Shown piece by piece: positions 60,229 through 64,000 of a stretch of 64,000 nucleotides of DNA (positions are counted from its first letter, which is position 1; every line of letters starts with the position of its first letter). The position numbers and the translations under genes are program-made. The stretch is from Chionis minor (taxonomy: Eukaryota; Chordata; Aves; Charadriiformes; Chionididae): assembly GCA_013398295.1 (NCBI GenBank), contig VZSF01007311.1, positions 1 to 64,000 on the forward strand. Direction: 5' to 3'. Under the pieces are notes generated by a model, which did not search any database, was not told the origin of the DNA, and saw only the letters and a program-made list of their open reading frames with translations.

Positions 60229-61593
60229 CATGTTATAGAGCATTCTATAAAGCTGTGATTTGTACATATGTCTAGAGTTAGTAGACAGATGAGGTACAGC
60301 AGATGGCACACAAGTGCGTAGCACAGTTTTGGTCTTTGTAGGATCAATAAAAGTTGTACACTGTGCGTTGTTTCTTTTGCATGAAGCACTTTAATTATTA
60401 ATCTTAAAAGTTAACTTTGCAAATCAGCACTAAAATCCAGGACAAGGGTAGTTGGACTGCTGATGGCCCTGGGATGTATACGAGGCTTTCCAATCCTGGG
60501 CTCACAGCCCAGTATTTTTCATGTAGATTAAATTCACTTTAATACCGAACAGAACTTAACAAAAATACATAAGTAATAAATATACATCCGTGAAATTAGA
60601 CTCATTGTCAAGGGTGGAGATTATACAATCAGCGTCTCCTTTCAAATGAAGAGTCAGTTGTTATCTCCCAGATCAAACCAGCATTTTTAAAATTTTAGAA
60701 CAGGTATTCAATCAGCTGCACTATTTCTGCTGAAGAAGGCCATTTAAGTGCAAGCAAATGATGACTGATGAAGCTGCTTGAACTACTGAAAGCTACATGT
60801 TAATAAAGGAACATTGATAGCATATCATTATTTGTTCATTTTTATGTGTTCAGGTATATAAATAATTAAAAGAAAATTGCAGATCCTTTTCTGTCAGAAC
60901 CATACATAGTAACATACATAATGCAATACAATTCAGCAATTCATTCCACATGTGTAACAGTATAACCAGTTACACGTATTGACTTGGAAAGCACAATCTT
61001 GCTTAGCATTTCAACTTCTAGCCACTTCTGTCATCCTTAACACCTTTATAAATTAACTTCATCATCTTTCACAAAGTTTAATTAAACCAGACTGTACGTA
61101 CTGCAGAAATGCTTCCAGAATCTACCAAAGTTCTGTTTAAAAATTTGGTTTCTTCTTTCAATTTAGTTATTTCTCACCAGAAATGTCACAGCCTTGACAG
61201 GTAAATCCCCGGTTTACCGACCAGAATCATACCTACCAGAATGTGAAATGTTATACTTTGAACGGCGCCTGACAATGCAACAGTAAATGCAGGTATCAAC
61301 TAAAAGCTGAAATTTTCTTTTATGCAGATAAGTCATTCAATATATAAACTGCTGTATTATATAACAGCCTTCGTTTCCAAAATTATTCACACTGATATAT
61401 CTCCACAAGTTCAGCCCTGACTTGAAAATGAAGTTCACAAAAACGAGATCCCCACCCAAAATAAACTCCCGTGGTCTCCTGGTATTAAAACCCAGTCTTC
61501 ACTGATTTCACTTTCAGTTAATGACCAGCACTAATGAACTGCTTCAAACTCTAGGCTGAAACTCAAATGACATAATATGTTCACACAGTAAGA
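60229..61593. repeat. 1,365-bp duplication, copy 1
   Basis: From CATGTTATAGAGC onward this repeats at 62636-64000 with a constant 2,407-base offset and no difference that I found. It contains no gene or transposon I recognise. The match runs to the window edge, so the true duplicated length is unknown. Confidence 0.9.
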
Positions 61594-61974
61594 CCTCTAA
61601 ATGTGTTTCACAGCCCAACACCTTCAGACTGTTGAGGTCTGGGCCAGATTGACTACCAAGGCTGACAACACGTGCTCTCCCCCACCTCTCTTCAAAGAGA
61701 AGCTTGAGAGGAAGAGAGACACTTGCGAGTTTAGAAGAAAATGCAGATGGAATGGTACACCTGGTTGGTCAGTTTTGGGTCACCTATCCTATCCACTCTT
61801 CCCCACAGGTGCGACCGCTCCATACTTTTCCGTTTCTGACCATCCAATGGGTCAAATAACAAAGTTGGCTGGCCTTCATTGTTAGAGCAATGAGTATAAG
61901 CAAGAGCCTCTCTGCATGTCATTCCTTGGCATCAACTATAAACATGGGTCTTATCACTCTGAGAGGAAACAGTT
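61594..61974. other. unique DNA continuing duplication copy 1
   Basis: Nothing recognised. The 94-codon plus-strand frame at 61601-61885 has no motif. If the duplication is an assembly overlap, this sequence should recur just beyond base 64000. Confidence 0.5.
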
Positions 61975-62074
61975 TCTGCACAATGTGCCATTAATTTCAG
62001 CAGTTAGAAGAGGCCTAGCTAAAATGTAAAATTACTGAACAAAATTGGTCCTGTTTTACCTCAAACCAGGATAC
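61975..62074 (+). mobile_element. half copy of the palindromic element at 53378
   Basis: From TCTGCACAATGTGCC through AATTTCAGCAGTTAGAAGAG and GGTCCTGTTTTACCTC to AAACCAGGATA, it follows 53421-53519 in the same orientation. The left arm is missing entirely, and the right terminus has an extra change (CCAGGATA for CCAGGACA). It is an older or damaged family member with deletion of one arm, as palindromes tend to suffer. Confidence 0.85.
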
Positions 62075-62386
62075 AGACAAATACATTTCAAGTTAAACTC
62101 AAGTTTTAATAGGTACCCCATTCTTTACTAGGACATTTGACTGAACAGCTGGACACCAGGTGGTTGTTACAATCATGTTTCGCTATATCTCACTGTCTTT
62201 TCCAACAGTCCTGGAGTACTTATAAAACATGGAGAAAAGATGGAGCTGTGTAAAAATCCAACTTGAAACGTGTGTAGGTAAAATAATAATAGCTACATAC
62301 CATCCCATGACTTCTCAGTGAGGGAAAAACACCAGGAGTCTCTTAGCCAACAAGAGTACCCTGACCAGACCCAGGAAAAAAAAAAA

Positions 62387-62441
62387 NNNNNNNNNNNNNN
62401 NNNNNNNNNNNNNNNNNNNNNNNNNNNNNNNNNNNNNNNNN
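62387..62441. other. assembly gap (55 N)
   Basis: An N run between an A-run (62376-62386) and a TAA microsatellite. Both flanks are simple sequence, where contigs often break. Confidence 0.99.

Positions 62442-62484
<43 letters not shown>
62442..62484 (+). repeat. (TAA)n microsatellite
   Basis: About 14 TAA units directly after the gap, then TGTCATAGCTC. It matches the truncated TAA run at 60207-60227, which suggests this contig is the proper continuation of the sequence left of 60228. Confidence 0.95.
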
Positions 62485-62485
<1 letters not shown>

Positions 62486-62635
62486 TCATAGCTCTAATTC
62501 AGATCAGTGGCCAGTAAATTTGAGGTTTGTGTTTTCTGCTCTATTCACTGTACAGTTTCATGCACCATAATTTACACCCTTACTGTGACCTTTCCTGAAG
62601 TTCCAGCAGAAAATCCAAGCACTCCCTTAAACTAC

Positions 62636-64000
62636 CATGTTATAGAGCATTCTATAAAGCTGTGATTTGTACATATGTCTAGAGTTAGTAGACAGATGAG
62701 GTACAGCAGATGGCACACAAGTGCGTAGCACAGTTTTGGTCTTTGTAGGATCAATAAAAGTTGTACACTGTGCGTTGTTTCTTTTGCATGAAGCACTTTA
62801 ATTATTAATCTTAAAAGTTAACTTTGCAAATCAGCACTAAAATCCAGGACAAGGGTAGTTGGACTGCTGATGGCCCTGGGATGTATACGAGGCTTTCCAA
62901 TCCTGGGCTCACAGCCCAGTATTTTTCATGTAGATTAAATTCACTTTAATACCGAACAGAACTTAACAAAAATACATAAGTAATAAATATACATCCGTGA
63001 AATTAGACTCATTGTCAAGGGTGGAGATTATACAATCAGCGTCTCCTTTCAAATGAAGAGTCAGTTGTTATCTCCCAGATCAAACCAGCATTTTTAAAAT
63101 TTTAGAACAGGTATTCAATCAGCTGCACTATTTCTGCTGAAGAAGGCCATTTAAGTGCAAGCAAATGATGACTGATGAAGCTGCTTGAACTACTGAAAGC
63201 TACATGTTAATAAAGGAACATTGATAGCATATCATTATTTGTTCATTTTTATGTGTTCAGGTATATAAATAATTAAAAGAAAATTGCAGATCCTTTTCTG
63301 TCAGAACCATACATAGTAACATACATAATGCAATACAATTCAGCAATTCATTCCACATGTGTAACAGTATAACCAGTTACACGTATTGACTTGGAAAGCA
63401 CAATCTTGCTTAGCATTTCAACTTCTAGCCACTTCTGTCATCCTTAACACCTTTATAAATTAACTTCATCATCTTTCACAAAGTTTAATTAAACCAGACT
63501 GTACGTACTGCAGAAATGCTTCCAGAATCTACCAAAGTTCTGTTTAAAAATTTGGTTTCTTCTTTCAATTTAGTTATTTCTCACCAGAAATGTCACAGCC
63601 TTGACAGGTAAATCCCCGGTTTACCGACCAGAATCATACCTACCAGAATGTGAAATGTTATACTTTGAACGGCGCCTGACAATGCAACAGTAAATGCAGG
63701 TATCAACTAAAAGCTGAAATTTTCTTTTATGCAGATAAGTCATTCAATATATAAACTGCTGTATTATATAACAGCCTTCGTTTCCAAAATTATTCACACT
63801 GATATATCTCCACAAGTTCAGCCCTGACTTGAAAATGAAGTTCACAAAAACGAGATCCCCACCCAAAATAAACTCCCGTGGTCTCCTGGTATTAAAACCC
63901 AGTCTTCACTGATTTCACTTTCAGTTAATGACCAGCACTAATGAACTGCTTCAAACTCTAGGCTGAAACTCAAATGACATAATATGTTCACACAGTAAGA
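62636..64000. repeat. 1,365-bp duplication, copy 2 (to window end)
   Basis: Same sequence as 60229-61593. Unlike copy 1 it is preceded by 151 bp of unique sequence (62485-62635) and then the microsatellite. This is the fuller version of the locus. Confidence 0.9.

Noticed and set aside
1..64000. CRISPR arrays, operons, phage or plasmid features
   Set aside because: The composition and the CR1 and ERV content are those of a vertebrate nuclear genome; no regularly spaced repeats with unique spacers were found.

Overview
This is AT-rich, gene-poor vertebrate nuclear DNA, almost certainly from a bird. Three CR1 LINE copies with the typical CR1 3' end (ATTCTATGATTCTGT-like) and several LTRs of one avian endogenous-retrovirus family (termini TGTCGTGGTTTAACC / AAACCAGCACA) point to a neognath, probably neoavian, genome. 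I found no operons, intact multi-exon host genes, tRNA or rRNA genes, or CRISPR arrays. Most of the window reads as intergenic or deep intronic sequence.

Layout. 1-2.7 kb: unique AT-rich DNA with one 141-codon minus-strand ORF. 2.7-4.35 kb: an ERV LTR whose 3' half and flank are repeated in tandem across a single N. 5.04-5.96 kb: a GC- and CA-rich segment I cannot classify. 7.9-11.9 kb: two minus-strand stretches that read as decayed protein-coding exons, each with one in-frame TGA and a phase-1 donor. 18.15-18.42 kb: a degraded reverse-transcriptase stretch that looks L1/Tx1-like rather than CR1-like. 26.86-28.13 kb: a minus-strand CR1. 28.42-29.01 kb: a solo LTR with a 5-bp target duplication. 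30.9-31.4 kb: a plus-strand CR1 3' end with an open frame. 32.9-33.1 kb: an LTR fragment. 33.1-38.8 kb: repeat-poor AT-rich DNA with possible conserved noncoding elements. 38.8-42.05 kb: a longer plus-strand CR1 (end of ORF1 plus broken ORF2). 45.1-45.75 kb: an LTR with part of its internal region. 53.38-53.52 kb: a 142-bp palindromic element with a 5-bp target duplication; a half copy lies at 61.98-62.07 kb. 60.2-64.0 kb: a 1,365-bp stretch present twice around a 55-bp N gap.

The strongest observations are four. (1) The two inverted CR1 copies about 14 kb apart are a mosaic: long blocks with almost no differences flank blocks diverged as expected for old independent copies, which suggests gene conversion or an assembly effect. 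(2) Two duplications abut N characters and look like unmerged contig overlaps. (3) The palindromic element has retroelement-like TG...CA ends. (4) Two decayed exon-like segments share splice phase. No novel multi-gene system is visible. Everything here was read by eye; identities and family names need alignment to confirm.
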